This document shows positions 1 to 12,964 of a stretch of 64,000 nt of DNA, piece by piece. The stretch covers positions 13,349,557-13,413,556 of the forward strand of contig NC_135051.1 of the NCBI RefSeq assembly GCF_051014685.1. The letters run 5' to 3'. Both the position numbers and the translations under genes were made by a program. Source of the DNA: Ptiloglossa arizonensis (taxonomy: Eukaryota; Arthropoda; Insecta; Hymenoptera; Colletidae). The notes beneath the pieces are model-generated. The model ran no database searches. It was not told where the DNA came from and saw only the letters and a list, made by a program, of their open reading frames with translations. Every line of letters begins with the position of its first letter. The first letter of the stretch is position 1.

Positions 1-3000
1 TGGTTCTTCTGGTCGAACATTCTTTCTACGTAGTCGATCTGAAACCAGTGATTGAAAGACGCATGTAACCGGTGACAGGTGAACGAAACACACTCAGACG
101 ACTACGGCTACTTAAATAGAAATAAGAAAGTGAACCAGGTCGGCGTTCATTGTGGTACTGTTTAAACCTTGTTTGTTCGCTTGCGCGAGTCATGTATCGC
201 GCGCGTAATTATTCGAACACTTTCCATTAAATATCGAGTGCTCGCCTTTCGTCGGTCAGCAAAGTAACATGCATGATTTGACACACGATGAAGTAAACGA
301 ACCAATTTAGATACGGGTGTGATCATTTTGTAATACGCCTTCGATAAGTGTCTCGCGAGCATCCAGAACAGAAGGAGAAAATTATTGTTAAAATGCGTCG
401 GCAATTTTTTATTTACCAATAAAGTAACACGAAATCGGATGAGACATCAAAGATCTTTCGTGTCGATCGTACAACTCGCAACTAATCTTTCTGAAATTGA
501 AATTTTCATGATCCACAAGGTCGCTCTTTTTTAATAATTTTCTTACTCGTTCACGAGCTTACACATAACATGGATATATGTTTAAACTTTGTTATGGCGT
601 CCGATATTCCAAATAAAAGTGAGGTGTTCTTTTTTGTTGAAAGCTTGAAAATTTGAAAACTATTGCTTCAGACGAATAATCACCACGCATACTGTAAGCT
701 GTTATGTAAATAAACAATTACAAATTAATTTTTGCAATTTGACTATGTCGCGCATGAATGCCAGTCCTCGTCAATACTTGAAATGAGCGACCATCTGGGA
801 ATACCGTGTGTTGTTGCTGTATTTTCTGTTTTGAATTTTTCAACTTTTGTTATGTACACCAAATTCGCAATCTATTTTCAGTAACTGTAATTACTGTCAC
901 GACTATTGTTAAATGGTCGAGACATATTCTTGTATTGTAATTCTAATTTAAATTGTCTTGTATCATGGAACGATTTTTCTATCTTCAGACCACTATTTTC
1001 TAAAGTGATCATTTTAAATCTACCACTTTTCTGGAATGGAAAAATGTTCTTTTTTTTTTTTTTTAGCAAAGCGCCTTCAAACATGTTTGCAAACTATTGA
1101 GATGTATGACATCAGACGCAATTCACCTCTACTTTTACGGCATGTCAATGTGTGTTTTTACTCGAGAGATAGAGTGCGTATACTTGCAGGTTTGCGCAAA
1201 AAGATGAGAGATAAACTATAGCGGGGAAAATGAACGTGGTAGCCAATGGGTACTGTATATCTCCATAATCTGTTAGTGGCCTTGAGCGATGAACTGATTT
1301 TAATGCGGTTACAATTTTCTCGTTGTTGCAAATGTACCATCATAATTTCCTGGGTGTTAATCGTCAATTATATTGCGAGAGCCTGTCGAGTTCTAACGCT
1401 TCCTTATTATTTATAGGATGTAAGGTGTATTTTCTCAATAAAAGTTGATCACTATTATGTAACTAATTTTACGCAGTGTACTTTCCACTACTATTATTAA
1501 TTCTTTCCTATTTGATAAGCTTTTATTGAATTTAGCATAAATGAATTGATCTCTAAAATATTAAGGGCTATTAGAAAAAAGAAATTCTCGTGTGTAAGAT
1601 TTCTGATTGGCTGTAAGAGTTGTAGCAAAAGAAACTTATTATTAATGATATTGATCAATCATAAACTGACAAAATATTTTTTAGAAAATGATTTCTATAT
1701 TTCGTTGTTGTGCAGGCATTAAACTAATAGCTCAAGTGTTCTCTTTATTTTCATCTGTTTGAGATATCGAGAGTGAACCTTTAATAATGGTAAAATCGAA
1801 AATGGGCCGATTTTGCACGAAAAACTGAATGGAAAATACGGAATATAATTTTTGCGAATGTACTTTCACTTTCGTGAAAAACGATTTTGAAAATCTTGAA
1901 TGTCAGGTACACTTACGTTTGACGAAGTGTGCCTGACAGCAACAACAACAAAACGAAGATTTGCAATAGAGAATTGTGAAAGTAAATACAAGAGTGAGAG
2001 AAAAAGGCAAGTAGGTTTCATTGGCAGTTTGAAAGCAGACGGTTGTACCACATTATCCTAGTTTGTCGTTGTTTACAGTTGCGGAAGTAGCCTTGACCGG
2101 TCAAAATATGTACACATTTGATATCGATTTATCGTAGCTATACATACCATATGTTGCTCGTTCGTATTTACAAATAGTATCTTTATTAAAATATTATAAA
2201 CGTGTTTAGGTCTTTATAATTATAAGTACTCTTCATGATTTATTAATGTAGAAATTGTTAGAAATACAGTCTATGGTGATGTTCACACTCTGTTCCACGA
2301 AATAAAAATCATTTATGTTTTACACTATTATTATTATTATTATTATTTTTCTTCTTCTTCTTCTTCTTATTATTTCTCTTATTATTTTTTTTTTTTTATT
2401 CTTATTCTTCTTAGGAATATTATACGCCATTTTTCTTACTCTTATTCTTCGTACGATTATTGTATGCCTTTACTGTGCACATATGTACAATCAGTATACA
2501 ATATTGCCACATAAAGAATGATTTGCACAATGGCAAGGTACAAGTACGTACAGCCAAAGGCTGTTTTAAAGCTAACCTTAACCTATATTTAGCGTCCTTA
2601 ATTTACCAAAAGAGAAAAGAACCTTGGCTCTTAATTTTTCAACAGTCCTGATATCTTCAGCGTAAACGATACGTATAATCGATCCCATAAATAAAAATCC
2701 AGAGGTGATAAATCCAGCGATCGAGGTGACCAAGTTATTATCCCGCCATGACCGCGTATCCAATGAATTTACGAAGTCGTTTTTCTCAAAAACGAAGGCT
2801 TATTTGCGCTTTATACTGCACCTTCGATTTATTTTTTACGTAGGATCACTTGCTTCGTGGTAGTGCCATGAATAACGAACTACATTGCATATTAATTGAT
2901 TAGTATTCTAAAGACTCTGACGGAGTTATCTGCTATGCTAAAGAATGTTGAAATTGTTTTTTAAAATAATTTAAAAAGAGCGATTCGCACTTTACGGCGC

Positions 3001-3599
3001 AATTATTGCCCGATTCTCACTTGCGAGCGACAAAATATTCCATTGACATTAATACATTGTATTATAAAATTTAATATGAGCGCTCACAATGAACGAACCC
3101 ATCTCTTCTTTATTTTATTAAAGAAGAAAAAGTAATACACGAATTTAAACGTACACAAGTCGTTTTCAACCAAATTTTTTTACCAAATTCAACGTTCTTT
3201 TACTTTGTATTCGACAGTTTAAAGTACTGAAGTAAAATAATTTGCAGTTATTTGAATCGATTAAGTAATGCTTTAATGAGCAACGAGTGATCACAATGTC
3301 TTGCTCAAATGGACGCGACGGACTGAACATGGTTTTTATTACACTTACATATTATAAAAACCTAATATGCATAAAATACAATAAACAGAAAAATGTAGTA
3401 CCTCATTATCGAAATAATATTAATAAGAAACATCAGAATATTGAAACTAAACTCACGAATTCATTCAAAGAAAATATATACTGGATCAATCGAAGAGTAT
3501 GTAACTAAAGTATTTAAATAACCAATGGCGTTGTAACGAACACAATTTGCAAATAAAAAACCGTTACAAATTCACGTAAGAGAAGATTAGAAACGTAAA
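1..3599. other. AT-rich noncoding stretch
   Basis: No gene, RNA gene or transposon end could be supported here on either strand. The sequence is AT-rich with poly-T runs (for example near 1050) and short open frames that are interrupted or low in complexity. If the downstream dsx assignment is right, this is probably intronic or 5' flanking DNA of that locus; that is inference. Confidence 0.5.
2325..2415. repeat. TTA/TTC trinucleotide and T-rich low-complexity tract
   Basis: A run of ATT/TTA triplets passes into CTT triplets and then a long T tract. It produces an apparent open frame rich in Ile, Leu and Phe that is an artefact of the repeat. It is a simple microsatellite-type region. Confidence 0.85.
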
Positions 3600-4440
3600 A
3601 TGTTTACCTATGTACGATCGACATTGGAGAAGAGAAAGAAACGAGAATTAATTTATCGTTACCAAAAGCACCGTTCTTCGTGCTCGGCAATTGTAATATG
3701 TGAATCTAAATTTCTCCAAACTGTATCGATCGAAGATCAACCGTCCCCGATTAATCGTGTTAACGCTCCTATGAGCCTATCGCCTCGATTTTCAGTTCCC
3801 TTTGCTGACGTTTGTCTCCAGAGGAGAATTTATTTTCGATGAAAGAAGGAGAAACCGTGATTGGAAGGGGAAGGGGCCTCTTGCGATTCAAAGCGTTTGC
3901 TGTGTTTCCTGTCACAGCACGTCCCTCGTCTTTGACATTGCGTGCTCAGCCGGCAGAATCGATCGATTTGACCGAACGTACTCGGAAATCATCAAAGCTT
4001 AAGTGTTCTCGGACTTGCACGCTCGAAGTCGCTTGCCAGGGCGCTGCAACAGTATAGACGTGCAATATAAAAGTATTGCCGAGTAGCCGGTCGCTATTCT
4101 CTCCCTATTTCTTTAACAAGCCTATGGGCTAATTCTCCGAGATAAATCGAACGAATTGTTTCGCAATCGAATCAGCATGTTCGCTCGAAATACCGTGTTT
4201 CCCGGCGATACGTGCGCCAAGACGTTTCGCGGAATTCGTCGAGGCAACGCTGGATCGATCAACCGATCGATCCCTATTTGCGTTGATGGATGTTCATCGG
4301 CTGATTATACGCTTACCTCACGACCTATCGTGGTGAACGATTTCGTAAAACGCGATCTCGATTGCGCTCGATTATCTGCAAGAATACCCGATTGACCGAC
4401 TGTTTAATACGCTTTCGCGAATGAGTTTATAATTGAATGA
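3600..4440. other. GC-richer noncoding block with a 9-bp-arm palindrome
   Basis: This block is visibly richer in CpG and GATC/ATCG words than its surroundings. It carries several overlapping short open frames in different phases, none of them family-like. At 4252-4273 there is a perfect inverted repeat, GGATCGATC-aacc-GATCGATCC. Such blocks recur through the window and may be conserved regulatory DNA or unannotated untranslated exon. Nothing in the sequence decides between these. Confidence 0.35.
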
Positions 4441-5544
4441 TAGATGACTGAAAATTAGCCGGTGATTATCGAGCGACGTGTACATCGGAACTTGAACGAT
4501 ACGATTTCTGAAGGTACGATTACCGATCGATTCTTTTCTAGGAAAGTAGATCCGAGTTTCTGCACATATAATCGATATTACTAGCCTTAACGAGCAAACG
4601 TTTCGGCCAAATCTTCAAGTAATTGGAGAAAGTCGATTGTTCATTTTGAAAAGATGAAAACGGTGACTCGTAATACACAAAACTTTCAATTTTTTTTTCT
4701 TTTCTTTTTCTTCGAAATTTTTTGTCTCGCACGTTCTTTTCGTTTCATTATAAATTAATTACAATATTTGGGGGGATTGATTGAAATGTAGTCAGTATAT
4801 TACGTAGTTTGGTATCGTATACGTTCATTTTTCGATATAATTTTCCACAAAGGTAATTCTGTTTACACGAAACATTGTAACTTTTTTTAAAATTAATTCT
4901 TGTTGGAAGAAAGTTCCACGTATCCGCGAGAACCATTGATTGGGGGATACGAAAGGATGTTTCGGTGCTCTCGTATGTATTATGCTGTGGCAACGCATCC
5001 AGAGTTCATCGACCCTCAAAGTTCAATTTTTCATTATTACCTGTACTGAGAAAACTGTAACCTGGATACACGCCGTACCACGATTCAGACTCATAGAATA
5101 GCATACCTGATCTTAAAATTGCACGTTGACACGGTATACATGTGGATGTTACTTAAGTACTACAAATTTTTCCATACTTACAATATATTTGACAAATATA
5201 TAAAAAGACATTGGTTTCCATCTTTGACTCTCTTCTAATAATTATAGTGGTTAAATTTCTATTTTTCTTTTCTCCTTTTTTTTTATAACCATAGAAAAAA
5301 TATTGATCCCGAACAAATATTAATCAACTTTAATCTCAAGAATTTATGCATGATATTATGATACATTAAATCCTCTAAACTATACAATAATACCAAAATA
5401 TACAGTTGAGTAGAAAGACGTTAGAACGTCACTTGAGGGTTAAATATTGAATAATTTTGAAGAGCAATATTCAATCGAAACAATTTCTCGAAAATTGAAT
5501 TTTTATCCTAGATAGTTTGTTGACCGTTGATCGTACATCTGGAT
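4441..5544. other. AT-rich noncoding stretch
   Basis: Nothing was recognised. There are poly-T runs around 4690 and 5280, no transposon ends, and only short open frames in mixed phases. Confidence 0.45.
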
Positions 5545-5800
5545 CAGTTTTCAGAGCGGGGTGGTAGTATATCGGAGGGGTGTTGGTCACCCTGTTTCAA
5601 GCGAGGGTGGATAGTAAAGTTGGTCACAGTCTAGTGACTCAAGCCGGGTCTCTTTTACGAGACAACGGGGTTAAATGATCTGTCACTTTCACCCCCGCCG
5701 TATCTCTACACCGAGCAGTAGTCTGCCACTATCATCGCAAGAATGTCATAAAATATTATAGCGGCCGTCGGTGATGACGATCACGCTTACATATCGAGCA
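5545..5800. other. GC-richer island of unknown role
   Basis: A compact island with G-runs on the + strand (GGGGTGG, GGAGGGGTG) and a C-run (CACCCCCGCCG) sits abruptly in AT-rich DNA. It has no open frame of note, no tRNA-like A/B boxes that I can see, and no terminal repeats. It could be a regulatory element or an untranslated exon. Confidence 0.3.
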
Positions 5801-6554
5801 GAAGCTCGCAGTTCTTTTTCCCATTCGTACATTTTTCCTTTTCCTCCTTTGGCTATTCATTTCTCTTCCAGCGTTTATTTCTCCACTTATCTGCTCTCAG
5901 CTGTATACTTACGTTCTCTTTGTTTTTGTACTAAGTTACACATGTATAAAATTGCCATTTCGATAGGTTAACGTAAAAGCAGTGTATCTGAACAAAAAAT
6001 TCTTTTATTTGATGGAAGTACGCACCGTTGGCATTAATGGTTTTTCCCAATGGGATATTAATCGATATCTCTCATTTTTATAAGAAACTTTCGGACTCAT
6101 TTTCGGATCGAATAAATTCTTCAAAGGTGATATTTACTACTTTTCGAGGAAGGTTTTATTTCTTAAATGGCGAAGAATGTGATACTTGGTTGGGGAAAGG
6201 TCGAGTGGGTTCGGTGGATGTAATAAAATTTCACGTTTCAATTTTGTTAGTTTTACCACGGTGGTTCGCGATACGCGCGATCGAGTATTGTGCGAAAGTA
6301 TGTGCACGTTCGAAATTAATTTTTGATGCGTAACTTCAATTTCCTGACGATACGATACTGCCGTTATCGTTTTTCTCGGGATTAAAAAGGAAAAATGAAC
6401 GATAACCTTGACAAATCATTATACTATCGCTATAGTTCGTTCAACGAGACGAGATATCAAATGCGACGAATGCACGTGATGAGCGCGTGCTCAGATCAGG
6501 GCTCACTTCACAATACACGGACCCAATGATTACGTAGAATATTTTTTCTAAACT
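5801..6554. other. noncoding stretch
   Basis: A 101-codon open frame (6028-6333, + strand) lies here. It resembles no family I recognise and has no obvious splice or promoter context, so I do not call it a gene. The remainder is ordinary AT-rich DNA. Confidence 0.4.
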
Positions 6555-7052
6555 TCATTTTTACTTTTTTGGTAATTTAATTTATTTGACTTACAATTAA
6601 ACGATTTGTATAATCAACGGCATATATAATGAAAAGGAAACTATTTTTTCCAGCAATTCTTAAGAAAATATAATAAATATATAACAGTAACGGGATTAAT
6701 GAAATAAAGTTAGAGAAAGTAATTTTTTTATTTTAAGTTTGTTCAGAATCGCTGTTTGAACTTCTATTATTATTACTAGTACTACGACCACCACCATCAC
6801 CAACCGAATACTGTTGAGTTCCTGTAGAAAATATCGAACCGTTCGAATAAATCGAGCAACCTGAGGGAAATCAAACAATTCGAATTGAGTCAATTGGCTC
6901 GAAAGAAGACGTGGAGTGCAATGTTTCCGAACGTTCTTTCAAACCGTTCAAAGAGCTCTCTATAACTGACTAAGAGTCGTTCCTGAAACTGAAGAAAATA
7001 GACCAATAGCTACAGACTATTTAACTGATCACACAGACATTAATGTAAACTA
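6555..7052. repeat. Unclassified interspersed repeat, copy A (uninterrupted)
   Basis: This ~500-bp segment aligns by eye, in the same orientation, with 31237-31323 plus 32586-32969. Shared landmarks in order are a TTGTATAATCAACGG block (A 6608-6622), a CAGAATCGCTGTT/CTACTACGACCAC block, GAACCGTTCGAATAAA (A near 6837, B near 32744), CGAAAGAAGAC and a final TTAATGTAAAC. Similarity stops abruptly at both ends. No inverted ends, poly-A or sustained reading frame common to both copies was found, so its class is unknown. This copy lacks the mariner that splits copy B and therefore shows the pre-insertion arrangement. Confidence 0.8.
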
Positions 7053-7404
7053 CATCGTATAGGTACCACTATACGACAAACTTTGATCTCAAGTATATAG
7101 ACACATCTTCTCTTATTTTTTTATACACATATTCTATATTCATTACTTTTGTTGTATTTTGTTACTTTATTTCTTTCCCACTATCTTTAGGCAAGAAGAA
7201 CAAATATTTATTAGCTTAAAAAGTATATTTTAAAATTAGACTTTTCCAAATTTTACACAAACAATTCTCCCATTTTACCTATTCGATTAACTAATATTAA
7301 TTTTCGTCTTTTTAATTACATATTGTACAATCTACCTATTTACATATTTCTAGGTACTGATCATCAATTTTTGTATATAAAATTGACAGGTATTCATATC
7401 AATT

Positions 7405-7466
7405 TTTAATACAAACATTTCGACCCATGGGTATACCGTGGGTATTAAATAAACGTTTGTATTAAA
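7405..7466. repeat. Imperfect inverted repeat with 16-bp arms
   Basis: The left arm TTTAATACAAACATTT (7405-7420) pairs with AAACGTTTGTATTAAA (7451-7466) at 15 of 16 positions. The 30-nt loop itself contains the palindromes ACCCATGGGT and GGTATACC. It may be a remnant of a small fold-back element. No function can be assigned. Confidence 0.7.
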
Positions 7467-7619
7467 TAAACTGTATACACTTGTTTCGACTCGTATACAT
7501 ACGTCTCTATCGAAATATTTCCTTCAAGTACGACGAACAACCTACGTACTTATATTTCGAATACAGATACTTTAATTTGAACACATTCGGTAAAAAATTC
7601 AACCGTTGACTTTATCACA

Positions 7620-8150
7620 TCGCTGGTTTTTTTGCGGTCAACAGCCATCGTTCCTGCATCTCGGAGGTCTCGCCGACTCTCGCTCGTGCTAGGGTGCAAA
7701 CCGTTACAAAGAAAACCGTAACGCACACGGTTGAATGGAGCGCTTCATTTTCATTTCCACGAAGCTCTGTGCCGGCCACCATCGCGTGTCCGAAGAGTCC
7801 TAAAATCTTTAAGGCCTTCTACTTTTACTCTGTGCAGCGAGGGCAACGATCTTCACAGTATCTCGAGTAGTCTCCGCCGAGGGTGTTTATGGGCTCTTGC
7901 TCATTGTCAGACCGCATTGTGTACCCGGCTTGTATATTCGCGAGCGTCGGCTACGTTGGCGCGTTTAATGCCGCGACGCGTCACGTCGTGTGACGTCATC
8001 GTTTTCGTTTCGAGAAACTGTTAATCTGGCCGAGAAGGTGTACGGTTACTCATTGTTAAGCGTTCTATCGCGCGTGAATTATTTGATGGAAGGTGATCGA
8101 TGCTTGCAGCGCGCTACCTATGCACTGAAAGCGTTGTACGGCTTGGGTAT
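7620..8150. promoter_or_regulatory. GC/CpG-rich block with a perfect CRE palindrome
   Basis: A GC-rich block with many CpG dinucleotides contains the eight-base cAMP-response palindrome TGACGTCA at 7991-7998, preceded by CACGTCGTG. An open frame of 97 codons (7731-8024) spans it but resembles nothing known. CRE palindromes inside CpG-rich insect DNA are often promoter-proximal, so this is a candidate promoter or enhancer. No TATA box or initiator was identified, and the direction is unknown. Confidence 0.35.
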
Positions 8151-10426
8151 ACCGTTTCATTAAAGGGGTATTCTAGTACAGCACTTTGGAAAAATCGATT
8201 TTCTTCTAGCTTATTGTCTTGAAAATATACTTTCGAAGGGTTGCATTGGAATTTGTAAACACGGCGAATTTATATGCGTTTCGCCGCGCAGGTGTCGAAT
8301 AATACCACGTTTATTGGAAATGGCGACGGTAAGACGTTTGCAGTTTTGTCGAAGGTAAAGACACACGGTGAAAAAGTATTTTGGTATTTGGAAGAAGTGT
8401 GGAGAGTAGATCGCGACGGTTTCGAAATGCAAAGAAAAGTCGTGAAATTTGTAGAAATATCTATTTGTAAATCGATTAAACGGTCGAATAACAAAAAGGA
8501 TGCCCGGATTTGCATATTTAAGAATAATCATACTTGACTCGTGAAATGTGTACACACACAGAAGCGTGTTTTATATAATTATATTTTTTATAAGTCTTTT
8601 TTGACAATAAAATGATCAATGCGTGTGTTATTTCGTAAGTGTTACCAATGTACCGAATTAACTGTAACAGATAACGAATTACCGGACAAAATTTCAAAGG
8701 AATTTTTTGCCATTTACTATTGTTACAATCGCAAATTAACCGATACTGATTTTCAAGAATTTTGCCATTTATCGGTAAACCAGTTTGCAATCTCTATCAG
8801 TTAATTACCCGATACTTATCATTCGGGAACCTCTTTACTTAAAAGGGAACGGACCAGAATGATTTGTCTTCGATTTTAATTCCCCTTGCACGATGGAAGT
8901 TATTAAAGTTACGTATGCACTGTGTACTGCAATATATAGTATGAATAATAATGAATATTATGTGTATACCTATTATGAATATCAATATTGCGTTTTAAAT
9001 AATTTTTATTCCTTTTCTCAACGAGATTCACTTTCAACTGCAACAGTGATATATTCGATGTCGAATCGTAATTGTGCACTCGTTAAAAGCATAAGATCCA
9101 GTTGGCAGTACATGGCCCAAATGTACGATTGCATTCTTACAAATAAGGGAACATTCTTAACCGCAATTTTCTTCATGCCGTTATTGAATATTAAGTAAGA
9201 ATATATTATTTTTATTTGTTACTCGTACAACCTAAATATATACCATTTTGTCAATTGACCGATGCCTTCTTACAGACAAATAAAAAATGATGCGACCAAA
9301 TTTTTAAATCACTACAGCTTCTCCGTAATCGGCTGAGAGTTTGCGAGTAAATTCAACTGCATTTAATTGATGCTCTGTTTCGTAATACTAAAGAAACAAA
9401 TTAAAAAAAAATATTCGGCGAATGAGTCGATTCTTCGAACTTCTACTTTTATTATTTGCGTTACGACGAAATTTTTAGTCTTAGCTCTATGTGATGTACC
9501 ATTCTGTAAAGGTAGATTAAAAACTCTCGATAGCGAATAATTCTGATCTTTTCCTTATTAATTAATATACAGAGTTTTAAAGAAAAGGGTTCAGGGTTTT
9601 TAGAGTAGATAATACTCTTCAAATGGAGAAAAAAAGTTCTAATAAACATAGGTTGAAAAATAAATACTTGGAATTATAATTAATTTTTTATTTCGGTCAG
9701 GGCATGGACTTGCTCGTTTCTGATAATTGATCGTGATTTACAAATAATTGATTATCTTACTATTTTTTAGTTCGATTATTATAGATTATTCGCGTGTCCT
9801 CACTCCGTTCTACATGCTTTGTGTACACATTTGGAGTAGACATTTTGGAGTAGAAGATCGTACCGTAATGTTTAAGGAATTCTTATGGAAAAAGAAATAA
9901 CGAATCGCTTTTAAATTGAACGATCGACTGAATCATGAAACTGGTCTACCTTGTCCTATCCATTTTTCACGGAAATTCCGATTTAAAAGTCGCCGAATTC
10001 CAAGTGCAAAATGAACCGAAGCAATAAATTACTTTGTGCATAGATCACAGACTCAGTTCGAGAGATCGATTACGAAGAACATTTTATCAAAAAATGTAAC
10101 AGCATGTTCGTTAAGCAATTATACAATAATTTTAACTGCCCATGTATGTATATGTCCAATGCAAATCAATATTAGTGATTTGTCTGAATAATAACATAAG
10201 TGTTTCTTTCTGCTCCCACGTGATGAAAACTTTGTGATAGCAGTCCATAATTATTCACCGATCCTGTCGATATGTAACTTACATTTTCAGTCGAAACATG
10301 ATAATAAGATAATCGTTTGTTATAAAACGTCTGCAGAAGTAGAGAACGAAGTATTTACTTTCGTAGTGTTCACAAAAGAAACAATAAAATTAATCACTTG
10401 TTTCTATATCACGATTGACTATCAAA
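8151..10426. other. AT-rich noncoding stretch
   Basis: Overlapping short open frames occur on both strands (for example 8211-8555 minus and 8893-9198 plus). Their translations are low in complexity or unrecognisable and mutually overlapping. No gene, RNA gene or mobile element is supported. Confidence 0.45.
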
Positions 10427-10620
10427 AGCGAGTAAGTCGTACGCTTCAATCGAAACGGAAAATTGTTTGTAACACCGAGAATAATCATTTATCAAGTCAC
10501 TCAGACCTAACCCAGACCTAACGATCTGCAGCGAGTAAGTCGTACGCGTCGATCGAAATGGAAAATGATTCGTAACACCGAAAGTGTTCATTTTTCGAGC
10601 CACGTTTATGAGGACCTTTT
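10427..10620. repeat. Two-copy tandem duplication, ~103-bp period
   Basis: AGCGAGTAAGTCGTACGC begins at 10427 and again at 10530. Each is followed by TCGAAA(C/T)GGAAAAT, TCGTAACACCGA or a near variant, and a CATTTnTC word. The copies differ at scattered positions, so the duplication is not recent. The short open frames in this segment cross the copies and are not genes. Confidence 0.8.
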
Positions 10621-12440
10621 GCTTTCATTTGGCGAGTACTATCTGCGCTAAAAGTGTCGAACCCCTATTTTAAACACCTCGTTCACGTATGTACGTACAC
10701 GCGTGGATTTTTTCACGAACGAGGAGTACGTTGGTCTGTTTGCGCAGAGCGCTCGGGACGAGCAAGGAATTTATGCGAACGCTTGACAGGATAGAATTTT
10801 ACTGCTTCCGAAATGTCGTGTCTCGTAAAAGCTGCCGCGTTCACGACCGTTCCTTCATTCGGTTCTTTCCGCTGCTGAAACTTATTGTGATTTCACGTTC
10901 ACTATTTTTATAGACGGAGAAGAACTGTTGCAAAGGGTTTCGGTTATACCGTTTTTATTGAAATAGACGTAAAACATTGGGCACGGAGCATCCGAGAGAA
11001 TCCACGAGTAAACGGAACGTTCGCAATTTTTCCACGCTCCTCGTCCCCGGCCATAAAACGACAACCTACCAACTGAAACAGATATCGAGAAAGTTTCGAT
11101 GCAAAAAGTCACCATTAGAAACGGAACGAGTCTTGAAATCCTGTTTACGCTTATTAGCAATCGCGAGTTATTTCGAACGTGAGGCGCGTCCACGTAGAAT
11201 CACGGGCGTTGCTTTCTAGCGTGCATAGGTTAGTATTGAATTTTACTATCGGAGCTGTCCAAGTACTCGAAACATTCAAGTGGTTCGAAATTCGAGCCAA
11301 CCGGGACTACGTTTATCGAGCAGAACTGAGTACCCGGTCGTTCGAGTAATCGGTGGATTAGCCGGAATAAATTAGACCCGTTCGAACAGCTCTGGATCTA
11401 GTTCGTTAATTTAAGGGTGGGAAATTCGGAAAAATCTACCGTCGGAAGTTTTTACGACAATGTTGCGAAACCTTGTACCTTTACGAAATTTTCAAAGCTG
11501 AATTCAACGGAGTGCGAAAATATTTGTTTTTTTTTTTCAGTCACCTTGAATACAATTTCGAGAGAAATAATCGAACTGAAATATTGCACAAAAATTCTCA
11601 GAGTATAGATTCAATTTTCGTTGGAGCTATTTAAAAAGATAAAAGGAACTTTTGTTTCTCAAGAAATTTCAACTTACGTTTGATCGAAAGTAGTCGGAAT
11701 TTTGATAAAAAATAGTTTTACGGTGAAAATAAAAATACTTGGAACGGTGAACATTGATTAGATACTTGTAATACTTATCTGTACAATTATTAAGAAACTA
11801 AGTTTTTTGTTTAAAGAATTTTTATTATACTATATTGGATCTTCGACAGACTGTAAGCATTGTCTAGAACATACGTTATTTTTAACATACGAGAAAAAAT
11901 CTCGATTAGAATGCACTCTTAAATAAGAACCTTTTCTTTGTATTTTTAAGATTATTGAATGCACCAATTTACCAATTTTATCACAAGAATCTACACGTAT
12001 ATACAACACATCGTATCGTTAAAGTTTCCACTCAACAATATTGTGACTACGTAGTATATAATAATGAATCTAAATAGCAGTGAGGAAAATTTCAAAATTG
12101 TCTTACCAGATTTATGTTACACAATTTAGCGATCAAGAATTTTTGCAAATCAATAACTTTGACACATTGTACATCGAATGCAATGGTCGGTTCCATAATA
12201 ACCGTAACTGCAACTTTGATCTCGTTGAAATTTCGATCGTCATTGCAAAAGTTCGTACGCGTACAGTAATTACTCGATACCATCGAAGGGATAATTGTGA
12301 GTCACGTGGAAGGCTAATACGCGATCGTTTTGAAAAGAATTGCAATCTAAATGAAATCTGCGACGTAAGAATGGTTATCGGAATCAGATTCCGCTAACAA
12401 AAGAAACCTCGAGATCACTCCGTTCGTAATACAGAACGTG
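10621..12440. other. Mixed GC-richer (to ~11400) and AT-rich noncoding DNA
   Basis: 10690-11400 is GC-richer with short overlapping frames. After 11400 the sequence is AT-rich. Nothing resembling a protein family, tRNA or mobile-element end was found. Confidence 0.4.
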
Positions 12441-12964
12441 GCTGTATAACAGTGCTGTGAATTTAATTCGTGTTCCGATGCATCCGGATCGCTGTGCGTT
12501 GTTTCTGTTGCACCGAGCACGGGCCACGGTGTGAATGATATCGGTGCGAGGACGCGTCTCTTGTCATCGAAACGGACCCTCGCGCGGCAGCACGGTTAGG
12601 GTTTCGATTACGTACGGACACAACGATATCATTGCTACAAAGCACGTCTCGGACTCATCCCCTGTGAAAGCGATGTACGCTACGATATATGTGTGCCCGT
12701 GTCCACCATCGACGTTGGCCAGCGGTCGAAAAGTGGGCGGGGGATCCGCATTTCTCTGTGTAACGCGAGATCCTCGTCGAGATCGTCCAGCCGGAAATTT
12801 GCGCATTCGCGTGCGCGCCCTCCCAGGCAAATTGGCTCTCTCGATGTACCGACGTCTTTGACGAAGGACCGTCAAACTGTGCGCTTCTTCGCGATATCTC
12901 CGTTCTTCGCTTTCTTTTCTTTTTTTATCTTTTGCAAGGTAAACCGTAGTTCGATCGATGGAGA
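12441..12964. other. GC/CpG-rich block bordering a tandem array
   Basis: This block is strongly CpG-rich (GCGCGGCAGCACGG, GTGGGCGGGGGATCC, GCGTGCGCGCCC). It has overlapping frames of about 100 codons on both strands, the expected side effect of high GC. It stops just where the 155-bp array starts. A regulatory or untranslated-exon role is possible but unproven. Confidence 0.35.
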
